From the NCBI GenBank assembly GCA_018340805.1, contig JACMZG010001914.1:5137369-5201368 (forward strand): DNA of 64,000 nucleotides, given 5' to 3'. The position numbers and the translations under genes are program-made. Under the pieces are notes generated by a model. The model had not been told where the DNA came from, did no database searches, and worked only from the letters and a program-made list of their open reading frames with translations. This document shows positions 34,662-46,189 of this stretch, in pieces (within the stretch, counting starts at the first letter, position 1; every line of letters starts with the position of its first letter). This DNA comes from Microvelia longipes. Its lineage: Eukaryota > Arthropoda > Insecta > Hemiptera > Veliidae.

Positions 34662-35770
34662 GTGTGTTTCATAAAATCTTCCCCCCACACTAAGACTCCA
34701 TTCATATAAGCTCATTTTTCCTTCAAAAATTCTTCTAAAATCGGTCAATATGTAGATATGGGTCTAGGGTATGGAATTCGAATCTGATTTTGCGTATGGA
34801 TTATATGTATTCCGAGGAACTTAAATTTGAATCCTATATAACTTTTAGATAAAATCCAAAAAAATTAGCCAGATTTAAAAAAATCCCGATTTCATAGTGG
34901 CATATTCTTCTTATCAAGAGATACGCGTCTGAAAATGATTGAATTACATTTATTTCATTAGACGCATAAAACACTTCGCAATAATCAGCGTTTTCAAAGT
35001 ATTCAATTAACACTTAAAAGTGGCAGTAAAAATATCTATACAAGGAAAATGAGTAATGAATGAGTACGTGCTAACAGTCCCGTGAACGGAGTCAAATAAA
35101 TCTTACAAGTGTCTTTGAGTGGCAGCTAATTTAGTATGTTTTTTCTTCGATCGTTAATCTTTTATTATACTTTGTATTTTCTTGCCTCTGTCAATGATAC
35201 GATAAACAGTAAATACCATATTATATTTTTATATCAAAATTGTTGATTATTTGAGTCGGAAATTTTCCAAAGATAGAAATGAGCGAAATGGTGTAAACAA
35301 TATAACCCGAACAACACGTCTATCTTCGCTATAAATTTTTTGTTAATAAAATGTAAAAAGTGTTTTTTTAAATTAGAAAACGTCAGACTTATTAGCATTA
35401 ATTGCTGACAGCAATATGTACAAAATGTTAAGTTCCTGCGAAAATTTGTGAGGAAGAAATTTGGAAAATTCGAATAAGCATAGAGATATATTACTAGAAG
35501 TATATACCCTATGTCAATTTTCATTGACTGACTTGAAACATCTTCTTTTTGCACTAACTATCTTCTATGCGGCATCATTGTAACCTCCTTCAAGAATAGG
35601 TTATGATTATAGAATAAATTTATCATTGCAATCAGCGATAGATTTAACTTTGATTATTAAGTAATATTAATCATATAAGTTAAAATTATTCAGTTTACTT
35701 TTTCGATGTTTTAAAAGTTATCCGATAGAACTATTCTACTAATAATATGTCTATGCAAAAAGTACGGGTA
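34661..35770. other. No gene seen
   Basis: AT-rich. A 106-codon minus-strand frame (35234-35554) shows no family features. Confidence 0.4.
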
Positions 35771-35774
35771 GCAT

Positions 35775-36325
35775 CATAGAGATATATACTAGAGGGGGCA
35801 TAGCCTATCTCAATACATTGAGAGGCCTGAAATATCTTTTTGGGGTTCACAGGGGCTCTGTGTAACCTCATTGAAACCTCCTTCAACAAGTGAGTTAAGG
35901 ATTTTAAATTAAATTTAAATTAGATTTATTTCCATCTTAATGAACTATTAACAATTTTAACATAAAAAAATACAATACAATCATCTTCTTAATTGTAATA
36001 AAAAAAACAAAAGATGAGCCTCCTCAAGGCAAATGCCAGAGGGAGGAGGCTGCCTGTAAACCTTTGTATAGGCTTTATTTGCAACACACTTTTTGATACT
36101 CACTTTAAGATGTAACTAACATTTATTTTAGAATCAAATAAATCAATTGATTTCGGCTTTCCGCACATTTTTTGTGTTTTAATTTGCGCTTTTAACGTTT
36201 TCTACATAAGTTATTGCAATTTGGAACTGGTTATTTGATTATATTTATAAGCGAAGGTGGTCAGGTTTACTTTTTCGATGTTTCACAATTAAACCTATAG
36301 GGCCCCTCTAGTAATAATATCTCTA
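35775..36325 (+). mobile_element. MITE A, both ends present, expanded interior
   Basis: The left end 'catagagatatatactagag' is followed by 'ggggctctgtgtaacctc'. The right part holds 'ttgatttcggctttccgc', 'aagcgaaggtggtcagg' and the end 'cccctctagtaataatatct'. It is about 230 bp longer than the copy at 155-478 because of extra sequence at about 35900-36120, which includes a 9-bp-arm hairpin at 36017-36051. Confidence 0.65.
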
Positions 36326-36344
36326 AGGGTAGCACAGTCTTAAC

Positions 36345-36462
36345 CATAGAGATTATTACTAGAGAGGCATAGTCTATCTCGATACATTGAGAGGGTTGGA
36401 CCATCTTCTTGTGGCTCTCGGTAACTTTATTGTGACCTTCTCCAATACGTGAAGGTTCTTAA
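36345..36462 (+). mobile_element. MITE A left half
   Basis: 'catagagattattactagag' then 'tatctcgatacattgagag'. It is cut off by the foldback element that follows. Confidence 0.55.
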
Positions 36463-36463
36463 A

Positions 36464-36780
36464 ATTGACACAATATAATTGTGCGAGAGACACCTAGGAA
36501 ATGTAACAAGCAAAATGCAATGCTACATCTGGGAACTGTTCCATCATTCGACATTCGTCATCATTGATGGCTCGACATAATGTCATGTCCCACTCTGTTT
36601 CGTTACGTCTAACTCATCAGGGCGCCGACAGAGCCTGAACTCACTCTGACCTTCAATTATTTCAGAAGAATATAATGTGAAGTACTTACCAGTACATCTG
36701 GGAACAGTTCCCAGATGTAGCATTGCATTTTGCTTGTTACATTTCCTAGGTGTCTCTCGCACAATTATATTGTGTCAACT
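36464..36780. mobile_element. Foldback element H with about 77-bp arms
   Basis: Arms 36464-36541 and 36702-36780 are near-perfect inverted copies: 'ttgacacaatataattgtgc', 'gagagacacctaggaaatgt', 'aacaagcaaaatgcaatgc'. The right arm's inner edge, 'catctgggaacagttcccag', is itself palindromic. A truncated end with the same flank ('tattcatgttttgc') is at about 38658-38690. Confidence 0.75.
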
Positions 36781-36949
36781 ATTCATGTTTTGCAAAACTC
36801 GGTAGTATCAAATGATATATGTTCTTAAAATTAATTATTGTTGATTCTTCACAAATCGTTTGCATTTTGTTTTGAATTATGAGCGTTCTGTTTAATATTT
36901 TACTGTCATTTTGTACTGTTTATTTTAATATATTAATACTCCATGGTGT

Positions 36950-37480
36950 TCAGGCAAGGATCTTGAAAAAAGGGAATGACGCATTAATGAACATTTCTGA
37001 CCCCATGGAAGTTATATGAGATAGAGAAATAGGAGCAAACTTACCTTTCCCTTGGTTATAATGAAAAAGAGGCCAAACGCAGGTTATGTAGCAAGGTTGT
37101 CGAGTTTGCTTCTAAATTTTCTTCTGTGCTTCTCGTGATTGTTACATTTGTGGTGCTTGTTAAGTCATTTGTGCGCATTTCATTTTTAATTTTGGACTAT
37201 ACTTTGCCACAGTCAGTGATAATGTAAGCGTGTTTTGTAATAACCTTCTCATGCAATAAACAAAGTAAAACCACTGAGAGGTAAGTTTGCCTCTAAAATT
37301 TAAGACCTGCGCTGTTATATGAATTGTAAGCATGCGCAGTTTGTACCAAGCATGTGCAGTTGGTTTTTGACGTGAGTTTCGTGTTGAATTCTCTCTTTAT
37401 TTTTTGGTTTTCGATAGGGTCACTTTGTTGTATGGCAAATCGACTTAGTGCGTCATCCCCTTTATTCCAGGTCCTTCAGA
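36950..37480 (-). repeat. Dispersed family F, two partial copies
   Basis: 36953-37050 is the reverse complement of 7641-7745 ('ccaaggg' to 'caaggatcttgaa'). 37280-37480 holds 'gaggtaagtttgcctc' and 'tgcgtcatcccctttattcc' in the forward sense. Confidence 0.55.
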
Positions 37481-37534
37481 TCCTTCAGATCTTTATTCTT
37501 TTCCCTTTAGATCAGATCCTTGAGTTCAGGTTAC

Positions 37535-37595
37535 TCTTTGAATGATTCAAAATTAAACCGACTAGGGCCTCTCTAGTTATAATATCTTCATTTTG
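37535..37595 (+). mobile_element. MITE A right end, solitary
   Basis: 'gattcaaaattaaaccgact' then 'agggcctctctagttataat'. Confidence 0.5.
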
Positions 37596-37944
37596 CTCAA
37601 AGCAATTCAATCATAACTTTATATTCTAAATATTTTTTACTAGTTCGCTTGTCATAATTTCTTAGAGTAAATACTCTTAACAATATTTTTAGAAACGCGT
37701 TATTCCCATTGATATTTCTGGATCGGTAGTGTACAAATTTAAATATACTATATCTTTAAAACCAATTACATAGGTTTATTTCTCCTAAATCTTAAATCTA
37801 TTTGCTTTGTTGTTGAATAATAATGAAACCCTTATCTCATTCAATTTGCTTTATCAATCCAATACTGATAGTGTGTTCTTTTATTGTATTCTTTTATTAG
37901 AATGCCAGACTGATTTCTATTTGTAGTGTACATTGTTGAAACTA

Positions 37945-38215
37945 TTTTTACTTTTTCTCATTAATACCGTAGGTATATAGGAAAAGTATTGTGTTTGCAA
38001 AAAAACTGAAACCGGGATAAAAACGTAATCATGCATTTGAGCCGTTTTTAAGGCCTCCTGAGTGGTTTTTGCAAATGTTTCTGTCTGTATGTGTGTGCAT
38101 ATGAGTGTGTGAGTCTGTTATCATCATCGTGTCTGTTATCATCGTAGCGCTTAGTGTATTTATGCTATAGTCAAAATGTTGTACAAAAATCAGTCTACCG
38201 CTGTAGTTGTGCTAC
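37945..38215 (+). mobile_element. Family D, 5' part
   Basis: 'ctttttctcattaataccgt', 'gtatataggaaaagtattgt', 'gaaaccgggataaaa', (tgtg)n, 'gttatcatcgtagcgcttag'. It parallels the copy at 25745. Confidence 0.65.
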
Positions 38216-38374
38216 TCTAAAAAATAATTTGAGTATGACATCATTAACCGGCAATAATTACTCAACAATAATGAAGAAGTAAGCCTAGTCCACAAGCTAA
38301 GCCTAATCGCGACACTTATTGGTAATATTGGTTGATAACTGTGTAAATATTAACCAATAATAATTAGGCAAGTA

Positions 38375-38580
38375 TCTGCCTCCGTGGTCGAGATCGCATA
38401 GGCACTCGATTTCGGCACCGATTTCGCAGCCCGGGCTATGCTCTGAGGTTATATTAATAGTATTTGTATTTAAAAAAGTTTTCGCCAACTTTAATTGATT
38501 ATTAGAGGATAGTAGATGCAACCCAACTGATGTAGTTCCCGCAGGGAAAATATTCTGGTGGGCCAAAAAGTCGATTAGGA
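38375..38580 (+). mobile_element. SINE-like element with 10-bp target duplication
   Basis: Bounded by a perfect direct repeat, taggcaagta, at 38365-38374 and 38581-38590. The 206-bp body starts 'tctgcctccgtggtcgaga', resembling a tRNA D arm and A box. A diverged relative lies at 31505-31750. No coding capacity on the plus strand. A 94-codon minus-strand frame across it is incidental. Confidence 0.65.
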
Positions 38581-38699
38581 TAGGCAAGTACCCTAATTAT
38601 AAAATACCTAATTACCCTAATAAAAACCTATAGACCTAAGAAGTACCAAATATTACCCGATATAATTGTGCGAGTATTCATGTTTTGCAGAACTCTGTA

Positions 38700-39709
38700 G
38701 TGTCAAATGATTTTTTTAATATCTACTTGTAACAGTATATATGATGTAGCGGTTACAGAGGTGTGCCTCAGATATAGTAAGCTGCTCATAATGCCGATAC
38801 GGTTTATTTCATACGAGTTTATTATTATTTAAACGGTTCATTGGTTCGACACTCCTCACTGTCGAAACTCAGCAAGCAACTCATTGTCAATACGTGAGAA
38901 AGCTCATACAATCCCAACTTCCTTAATAAAAGTCCCATTTTCAAGCTCACTTTTTGACATCATGTTCTCAATTAAATGCCGAAAAATAATAATTTTCGAT
39001 GTTTAAAATTTTTAATTTTTTTAGATCCAAATGAGACTCTAATCTTTTTGGACCCTAAAAAATTATGATACAGGTTTTTATAAAAACCTAAAAAAGGTTT
39101 TTTGGGAATGAAATACCATTTATTTAGTATTTATTTGGTCACAGCTTCTAACAAATAAATTTCTAGATAACTTAAAATATAACAGAAAATAACAATCAAG
39201 AATAATAATTAGCTAAAATGAAATAATTCAAAGGGCAGGGCCTCGAAGTATAGGTAATTACATACTATATGTTAATTACTATGACATCAACAGGTGTTTT
39301 TCCTATTTAACTTTTCTATCTTTTTTATTTTCTCTCTTATACAATCTAAATCATCTTTTTCTTCTTCTATTATTTTAATAACATTAAAATAATTTGAATT
39401 GAACTGATAACAAAAAATTGTCTCATAATTTGAATGTTTTCACTGATTTATAAATGATTTCATATAGAAGATTCCAACTTGATAAAAGTCATAAGACAAT
39501 AAAATTACAGGGAAATTATGAAAATGACAACGAAAATTACTTTGTCAATTATGTTTTTTATGACCAATGAAATAATTATTAGAAAAGTGATCTGTGGCGT
39601 CTAAATATGAGGAAACTAAGGAAGAAGTTACTCTACTAATGTTATACTCTGTGGAGAAACTTTTATATTATTTTCATGTTAAAATAATTATTTATTAAAA
39701 TTCTTTTTT
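38700..39709. other. No gene seen
   Basis: AT-rich spacer; no coding signal. Confidence 0.4.
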
Positions 39710-39790
39710 CCTTTTCCTCATTTATACCGTTGAGTATATGGGAAAGTTGTTTGCAAAAAAATCCGCGAGCGGGATTTCACCGGTTTAGAG
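39710..39790 (+). mobile_element. Family D end
   Basis: 'ccttttcctcatttataccg' then 'gtatatgggaaagttgtttg'. Confidence 0.55.
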
Positions 39791-40490
39791 TAACAATGGA
39801 TCCTATATAAATGTTATTTTCCAGGGTTCAGCCCTTCATTAAAAAATTTGTCACTCTAGGGCCCATATTCTATAAACGTATTTATTGTCTTTTTATCCTT
39901 ATCATCCTTTATTTATAAAGTAAACAAAAATCCATGACATAATTACAATTAATCAGGTTTATCCTTCCAGAAAAGAAAAACAAATATCTCGTACCGTGGA
40001 GGCAGGTAACAAAGTAATAAGAGGGTATTGATAAAATTATTCTATTCAATTTTATTCAAACACTAATAACAGCTTAAAGCAAGTCACAGTCGATTTCCAC
40101 CCGCAGTGTTTACTAGGTATCTAACGAAATTAAATTTGGCAACCTGCCCGAAATTCACCGAGCCATAACATATTTAAAATTTTTATTCGACGAGCCAAAA
40201 ACTCCACCTCCCCCGTCTATAAAAACTTTATTTATTATTATATAAATATACCTCATTTAATTTCTAAATTTTGTCGTGTTTTATCTAAAACATTAAGTTC
40301 AGGTTCAAGGGTATATTAATTATTTATTTTCCTCCTATTTTTGAATTTTAGTTATAATATAAATCAGCTGTATTAATGACATAAAAAATTAGGAAAAGGT
40401 GTCAGATAAAATGTCAGACCATGAGGTGTGAAATTTAAACATTTTAAACTTATATTTTTGACAACATTGGGTCATTATTATAGGCATTTA
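39791..40490. other. No gene seen
   Basis: AT-rich spacer. Confidence 0.4.
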
Positions 40491-40494
40491 TAAA

Positions 40495-40708
40495 CATCGA
40501 GATATGTACTAGAGGAGGCATAGCATATCTAAATACACTAAAAGACCTGAAACATCTTTTTAGGGCTCTCAGGGGCTCTGTGAAACCTAATTAAAGCCTC
40601 CTCAAAGAGCGAATTGAGGTTAAAATATATCAATTGATTTCGGCTTTCTGCACATTGTTTGTGTTTTGATTTGCATTATAAACGCTCTACTATATAAGTT
40701 ACTATAAG
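40495..40708 (+). mobile_element. MITE A left part, broken by the next element
   Basis: 'catcgagatatgtactagag' through 'ttgatttcggctttctgcac' and 'ctactatataagtt'. The expected right end is not found downstream. Confidence 0.6.
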
Positions 40709-40985
40709 GATTCAAATAAAGGTCATCCTCAGTACCTACAAACAAGAGGACGATCAAATAAATAAAAATTTAAAAATAAAATTTAAATATAAATAAATAT
40801 AATTTATTTATTTATTTTATTCATTTAATAAATATTTTTTTTTATTTATTTTTTTTTTAATTTATTTGATCGTCCTCTTGTTTGTAGGTACTGAGGATGA
40901 CCTTTATTTGGTTGAAAGCCGGTTTTACTATCATTATATGCTTACAACTATATTTGTGGATAGACCTTTATTTGAATCCTTATAA
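40709..40985. mobile_element. Inverted hammerhead-element pair
   Basis: Perfect 22-bp inverted ends beginning TATAAGGATTCAAATAAAGG lie at the two margins. The right arm carries the hammerhead motif and the tail 'gtggatagacctttatttg'. The left arm is the same sequence inverted, but it lacks everything between two 12-bp copies of gacctttatttg, as if deleted by recombination between them. The centre is AT-rich (40770-40860). Confidence 0.6.
40885..40930 (+). ncRNA. Hammerhead ribozyme-like motif H3
   Basis: Stem I GTA (40888-40890) pairs with TAC (40926-40928). Core CTGAGGA (40891-40897) is intact because the seventh position of the motif is free. Then come the extra T, stem II GACC (40899-40902)/GGTT (40910-40913), GAAA (40914-40917), stem III as self-complementary AGCCGGTT, and H17 = T. 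Confidence 0.55.
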
Positions 40986-41635
40986 TATGTAATCCACTGG
41001 CGCTAACGTCACTCAAGATACTATAACTTTGTTCTGTTCTTAGCTAACAAAATAAAAACACGTTAAATTTTAGCAATAAAATAAATACGTTATGTTTTTC
41101 TTCTATTTACAGTTTTAAGTTACAATTCACATAAAGATGTCACTCGTTACAATATTTTAATAATATTGTTGGAACATACATATTGGAAACATACAATATA
41201 TATTTCTTTTTCATTTTAAAAAGGTGTAAAAAAACACCTATTTAAGACGTAGGTGGTTTGGAGAAAATCCAGACAGTTTTTTATTTAAATGCAGGGAAGA
41301 AAGTTATATCTGAAAAAATGTTTTTTATTTTTTGAACTGTCTGTCCGACTAGGAAGGGATAAATAATCCTATTTTTGTATCCAAATAATTTTTTTATTTC
41401 AAATTTCTTTTTTTAAAATTGATATTTTTGGAATAAAGTTCCCTATGGATAAAGCTAATTATATCCATTATAGTTTGACTTTCATGAATTGGTGCACTAA
41501 TGGTGCACCACTGTTTTGTATTTTAATGAGATAAAACTTTTTTTCAAAAAGTTCAGTACTTTACGCTTAGAATTATTACGAACATAAATGAAGTACTACA
41601 AATAATGGTATTAGACTAAAGACCGAATTGCAGTT
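40986..41635. other. No gene seen
   Basis: AT-rich spacer. Confidence 0.4.
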
Positions 41636-41636
41636 A

Positions 41637-41748
41637 TGAGCATAACCGCTCTACATCAAACCGTTACGTAACCGCATACATCATAACCGCTCTACATCAA
41701 ACTGTTACATAACCGCATACATCATAACCGCTCTACATCAAACTGCTA
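41637..41748. repeat. Tandem repeat, about 42-bp unit, 2.5 copies
   Basis: Unit 'cataaccgctctacatcaaa' then 'ctgttacataaccgcataca'. The last unit is cut by the MULE target site. Confidence 0.9.
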
Positions 41749-41757
41749 CCACTTTAA

Positions 41758-43655
41758 ACAAGATTCTAGGGATTCTATGGGAAGGATATTTTAATATGTG
41801 ATATTTAGAGATTTCACCCAGGTTTAGTGTAGTTCTTTTGGCATTTTCAAATAAACCACGCGGGTTTAATCTATTTCGGGTTGTTTTTGAGGAAATGTTT
41901 TCATTTCATTTTAATTTTTTCTAGTTCTATGATTTTTATTAAAAAGTTAATGAATATTTACTTTATATTGTCAAATATAAATAAATAATATATTTATTTA
42001 CACTGAATTACAAATAAAATAAAACAACTTGACATCAATAGTATAAAACTAGGATGGACTCTAAAAAAAAAAATCAGTTCTTCCGCCCATCTTGCAATAA
42101 AAAAGTAATAGAAAACAAAATTATGGTCATATTATAAATTAAAAATTATAATATATTATAATTATATCATATTAGAAATATTTATTTCTTATTTTATTTT
42201 GAATTTTAAAATACTTATTTCTAAATTTTTAATAAATGTTTTTTATTTTTGATTAATCAAATTCCAGTCCGCATCGTTGTACAAATTTTTAAGAAACGTT
42301 TGGCTCATTTGTTTAAATTTTTGCTTATTTTTTTTGCGTTGCTAAAACTTTTAAAGATTTGTACTTATTTTCTTTTTTTGCGTTTTTATTTTACTTAAAT
42401 TCTATCTCTAGGCTCTATCAACATGCCAAGAGCAAAATAGTCTAAATCTATCAGCAGAAGGATTACTGCCGACCAGGCTAAATAGAATTGCTTGGCCATG
42501 TTAGACATAAAGGTTTTTAGCTCTTAGCGGTTCGCGAGATGATTCTTTATATTTGAAAGAATAATGTCATAGGTTTCGCCTCTGTTAAAAAAATCATGAA
42601 AGCAGCAGGGAATCCTTGCCTCATGTCGTCAAGAACAAGCACTGTATAAAGTTCAAATTGTAAGGGTTAAGACCATGTGTTCCATATAGGCACACGACAT
42701 CACTGCCATATTTCTATAGAATATCTAGTAGAGCATCCTTAAATATGATTAAGACAAAATCATCTTGTTCTAAAAATATGTGGTCTTCCAGGACATGACC
42801 TTTCGATTATAAAATCGCACAGCATTATTGTCAAAATTCTGCATCTGCTGAACCCAGCATGAACACTCAGATGATCCTCCTTATGCAAAACTTCATTTAT
42901 TAAGTTAGGTATACATTTTAAAATATTTTACAATTTTTTTTAAGTAAATGGTTTGATTAAACGTTTTATCAACCAGTGATTCCCTTACTAGATCTAAAAT
43001 AACATCCAAAGGAATTTTTGGGCTATTTGTTTGGCGAATTTTTCTCGCTCCGACTTACTTAAAGTTAGCCTTCCTATTTCAAACTTCATGCCAACATGAG
43101 TGGAGGATATACGAGTATTACTCTAAATCGCACGAACTGTAGAAGAGATGGTCAAAGACATTTTAGCTGTACAGTGACCTAAACCTATAAAGGGAAATGG
43201 CGAAAGGCAAGAGAATAAACGATTACAAGGCAAAAAAGTTTCATCATCAGCTTAGGAGAACATTCATAGTCTCAAGATCGCTAGCACACCAGACTTTACC
43301 GTTGTGAAAAGCGAAAAATTTTAAATCAAATCAAATGAAAAATAACTTTTTTGCCATAATACAAAATAGTACAAAATAAACAATGAAACTATAAAATTTG
43401 AAATAATTTAATAATTTAAAAATATGTATTCAATTTAAAATAATCATTTATATTTTATACTATAAAAATAATATTTAATAAAAACCGTAGAATTTGTGAA
43501 AAATGAAATGGATACATTTTCTCAAAATCACCCCGAAATAAATTAAACCCGCATGATTACTTTGAAAATGCAAAAAAAAAACAAACGTAACCTGGGTTAA
43601 ATACCTAAATATCACATTTTAAAAAAGCCTTCCCATAGAATCCCTAGAATCTTGT
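41758..43655 (-). mobile_element. Mutator-like (MULE) transposon, complete ends
   Basis: Perfect 9-bp target duplication ccactttaa at 41749-41757 and 43656-43664. The terminal inverted repeats are about 150 bp, start ACAAGATTCTAGGGATTCTA, and stay alignable to the 'gcgggtttaat' and 'atttcggg' blocks (about 41880 and 43530). Long terminal repeats with a 9-bp duplication are characteristic of Mutator-like elements. A minus-strand transposase relic in the interior agrees. Confidence 0.85.
42410..42910 (-). pseudogene. MULE transposase relic
   Basis: Minus-strand translation with frame changes gives CDFIIERS, then a segment ending LYGTHGLNPYNFELYTVLVL and DDMRQGFPAAFMI. This resembles the MULE transposase core, where a [I/V]DGTHG-type motif carries the first catalytic aspartate and a 'GFP.AF.IS' strand follows. 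Here the aspartate position reads Tyr. Several stops and shifts show the gene is dead. Confidence 0.65.
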
Positions 43656-43689
43656 CCACTTTAATTAGTCATTGTTGAACCGAGTTCTG

Positions 43690-43815
43690 TTTTAGAGCAT
43701 TGTGTTTCTCCCTGCATGCCCTATATCCCTAAAGATGCTTTCCAATAGAAGCGAAACGTCGGGATTCTTCATCTACATTGACGCGATCACCACCGGAAGA
43801 CCTAAATCTACATTA
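43690..43815 (+). mobile_element. Penelope-like end with mutated hammerhead
   Basis: 'gagcattgtgtttctcc', 'gccctatatccctaaagatg', 'gaagcgaaacgtcgggattc', 'acattgacgcgatcaccacc'. The core is CTAAAGA (G5 lost). Stem II reads GCTT/AAGC, which is fully paired, unlike the GCCT/AAGC of the other copies. Confidence 0.55.
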
Positions 43816-43934
43816 TAAATCTATGCTCAAATCAGTGAACACGTAAAGTTGCAGGTCTCACTAAGCATACGAATATGTAAGAGAAAGCAAAGAAAGCTGT
43901 CCAGAAAGTATCACCCTAGGTAAAGCTAATAGCT

Positions 43935-44045
43935 TTACATAGGGAAAATCGCAAAAAGTAACAGCTAGGTAGAAGCTAGAAAGTTACAGCTAGGTAGAAA
44001 CTAGAAAGTTACAGCTAGGTAGAAACTAGAAAGTTTCGGGCAGAG
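43935..44045. repeat. Tandem repeat, 25-bp unit, about 4 copies
   Basis: Unit 'aaagttacagctaggtagaa' plus 'actag'. Confidence 0.85.
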
Positions 44046-44360
44046 CTAGAATCTTATTACGTATTAATGCGGTATCGATTTATTATTTTCTTTCATACAA
44101 ATAGTTTTAATATTTTCCGATACAGTGGAAATAGCAGTTTATGTAACTATTATGTAAAATTCCTTTTTAAAGACTTTTCGTCAATAGGATTTCGATATAA
44201 TACATCTAATTCTCTGTTGCTTATTGTGTATGAAACTGTGAAAAGCAATGGAATTTAAGTATTGTAAAAAAAAGAACATTTAGGCCTAATTCTCAATAGA
44301 GGTTATAGGTCAGATTTATATCAGTAATGGATTTCGATAAAAACACCTTGAATTGTTTTA

Positions 44361-44536
44361 TAGTACGACAAACGGCTGAAATCAGTTGACAGCGCGGGAA
44401 AATAGTGTTGAGGAACCAATAAGGTTGGCCTGATTTGAAATTGAGTGCGTGGTTTAACATCCAGAGCTCACCTCATTGGCTTCCTCCCATTATTTTCCCA
44501 TGATGTCAATTTATTTTAGCCGTGTGTCGTATTATA
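44361..44536. mobile_element. MITE family C, copy 2
   Basis: 'tagtacgacaaacggctgaa' to 'ccgtgtgtcgtattata'. Internal blocks are as in copy 1. Confidence 0.85.
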
Positions 44537-44790
44537 AAAGGCTATTAAAAGTTCATATTATAACTTACAATATCATTGGACTAAAGCAAAAACAACCAAC
44601 AAAGGTAACTGAAATCACGACAAACACAGAAGCAGGGGGTCCAGCTTCGGCGATTCGGTTGTTCCATAGCAGCGCCAGCCTCCGATGGTAGTGGAGAAAA
44701 TAGCAAGCTTGTCGGTTATAATCGGTTAGATTCGTTTATTTACGGTGTGACTGAAAAAAAAAACAAGTACACAATGATTACTTGATCATT

Positions 44791-44971
44791 ACAGTACGAC
44801 ACACGGCTAAAATCAGTTGACAGCGTGGAACAAAAGTGTTAAAGAACCAATAAGGTTGGCCTGATATGAAATTTTGGGCGCAGTTTAACATCCAGGACTA
44901 ACCTCATTGGCTCCATTATAACTTCGCATTATTTTCCCACGCTGTCAACTGATTTTATCCGTGTGTCGTAT
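44791..44971. mobile_element. MITE family C, copy 3
   Basis: 'agtacgacacacggctaaaa' to 'ttatccgtgtgtcgta'. Only 255 bp from copy 2 and in the same orientation. Confidence 0.85.
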
Positions 44972-45099
44972 TTTTCCCCTTGGCACATTTTTTAATACTA
45001 GGAAATAAAACAGAAATGATAGTACATTGTGCCGGTATTGGATATCTCTATACATAACGAAATTCTAATATATGTCAGTTTCCAACAGATCGAGTAAAT

Positions 45100-45200
45100 A
45101 TTTTAAAAAAGCCGTGAGGGAGTCACTTGTATTTGTAAATATTTTAAGTCACTTGTATTTGTAAATATTTTAAAAAAGCCGTGAGGGAGTCACTTGTTTT
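45100..45200. repeat. Short direct duplication
   Basis: 'gccgtgagggagtcacttgt' occurs twice and 'atttgtaaatattttaa' occurs twice, interleaved within 100 bp. Confidence 0.85.
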
Positions 45201-45837
45201 TCCTTTGTTTGCCGCTATTTTGGGGGATCAGCGCTAGTATTATGTCAAAGTTAGATGAAGAGGGAAGTTCTTGCCCTTTTACACAGAATCTTGCCGTGTA
45301 GGGTGATCGGTGATCTGTGATCGGATAGACTAGAGAGATAGACCAATATCGTTTTTAAAAAACGTCAAAATATTTAACGTCAAATATGATCAGATTTTTT
45401 ACATTTAAAATAGGTTAATTTATAGATAGATAGATTTATAGATTGTAGAGGCTCGATAAAAATGTTAAGGAACGGATTGCAAGATAGACCGATTGTGCTG
45501 AAGAAACCTGAACTAAAGTAAATATCAATTCAATATTAAGACTTACACGACGTTTTGGATTAGTTTTATTAAATAAAATGCTCCTAATCGCGGGAATCTA
45601 GAAAAGTGAACTAGAACAGATACGGCATGTGCCTTTGGAACACTCGCCTTTGATTATAGCAAAAACTTAAGTCATTTTAAGGTGGGATGGAAGGAGTAGA
45701 GGAAGTCTACTCAGTCTTAAAAGAAACATGGAGACAAATAAAATGCTAAGATCTAATCAATCGGTAATTTTTAGAAAACTACCAGGGTTAGTTTATGACT
45801 TGTCCGCACCGGTCCTCCGCAGCGCTAATTTCTAGTA
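45201..45837. other. No gene seen
   Basis: Slightly less AT-rich than its surroundings, but no supportable coding region. Confidence 0.35.
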
Positions 45838-45984
45838 TAGTACGACACACGGCTAAAATAAGTTGACAGCGTGGGAAAATAGTATTGAGGAACCAATACT
45901 AACCAACATCCAGGAATAACCCCATTGGTTCCTTCGCATTATTTTCCCACGCTGTCAACTGATTTTAGCCGTGTGTCGTACTAT
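45838..45984. mobile_element. MITE family C, copy 4 (internally deleted)
   Basis: Perfect ends 'tagtacgacacacggctaaa' and 'gccgtgtgtcgtacta'. It lacks about 30 bp of the middle. Confidence 0.9.
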
Positions 45985-46049
45985 AGCTTATGATAATCGA
46001 TTCCAAACTTGTTATATATATTATTATATTGCTCTATGAAACTGAACTG

Positions 46050-46180
46050 ACAGTTTAGTTTTGTAGATCATTGTGTTTTTATCCATGGTGTTTTACATCC
46101 CTGAAGATGCCTCCCTCAGTGGAAGCGAAACGTCGGAGTCTGTATCAACATTGACGCGATCATCCACGGTAGGCCTAAAT
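46050..46180 (+). mobile_element. Penelope-like end with intact hammerhead core
   Basis: Motif at 46096-46138: ATCC, CTGAAGA, T, GCCTCC/GGAAGC, GAAA, CGTC, GGA. It continues 'acattgacgcgatcatccac'. It abuts a truncated MITE C. Confidence 0.6.
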
Positions 46181-46189
46181 TTTCAGGAA

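Noticed and set aside
34563..34748. A 61-codon minus-strand frame ending in an IY repeat
   Set aside because: More than half is translated (AT)n microsatellite.
35234..35554. A 106-codon minus-strand frame
   Set aside because: No recognisable domain; AT-rich composition like its surroundings.
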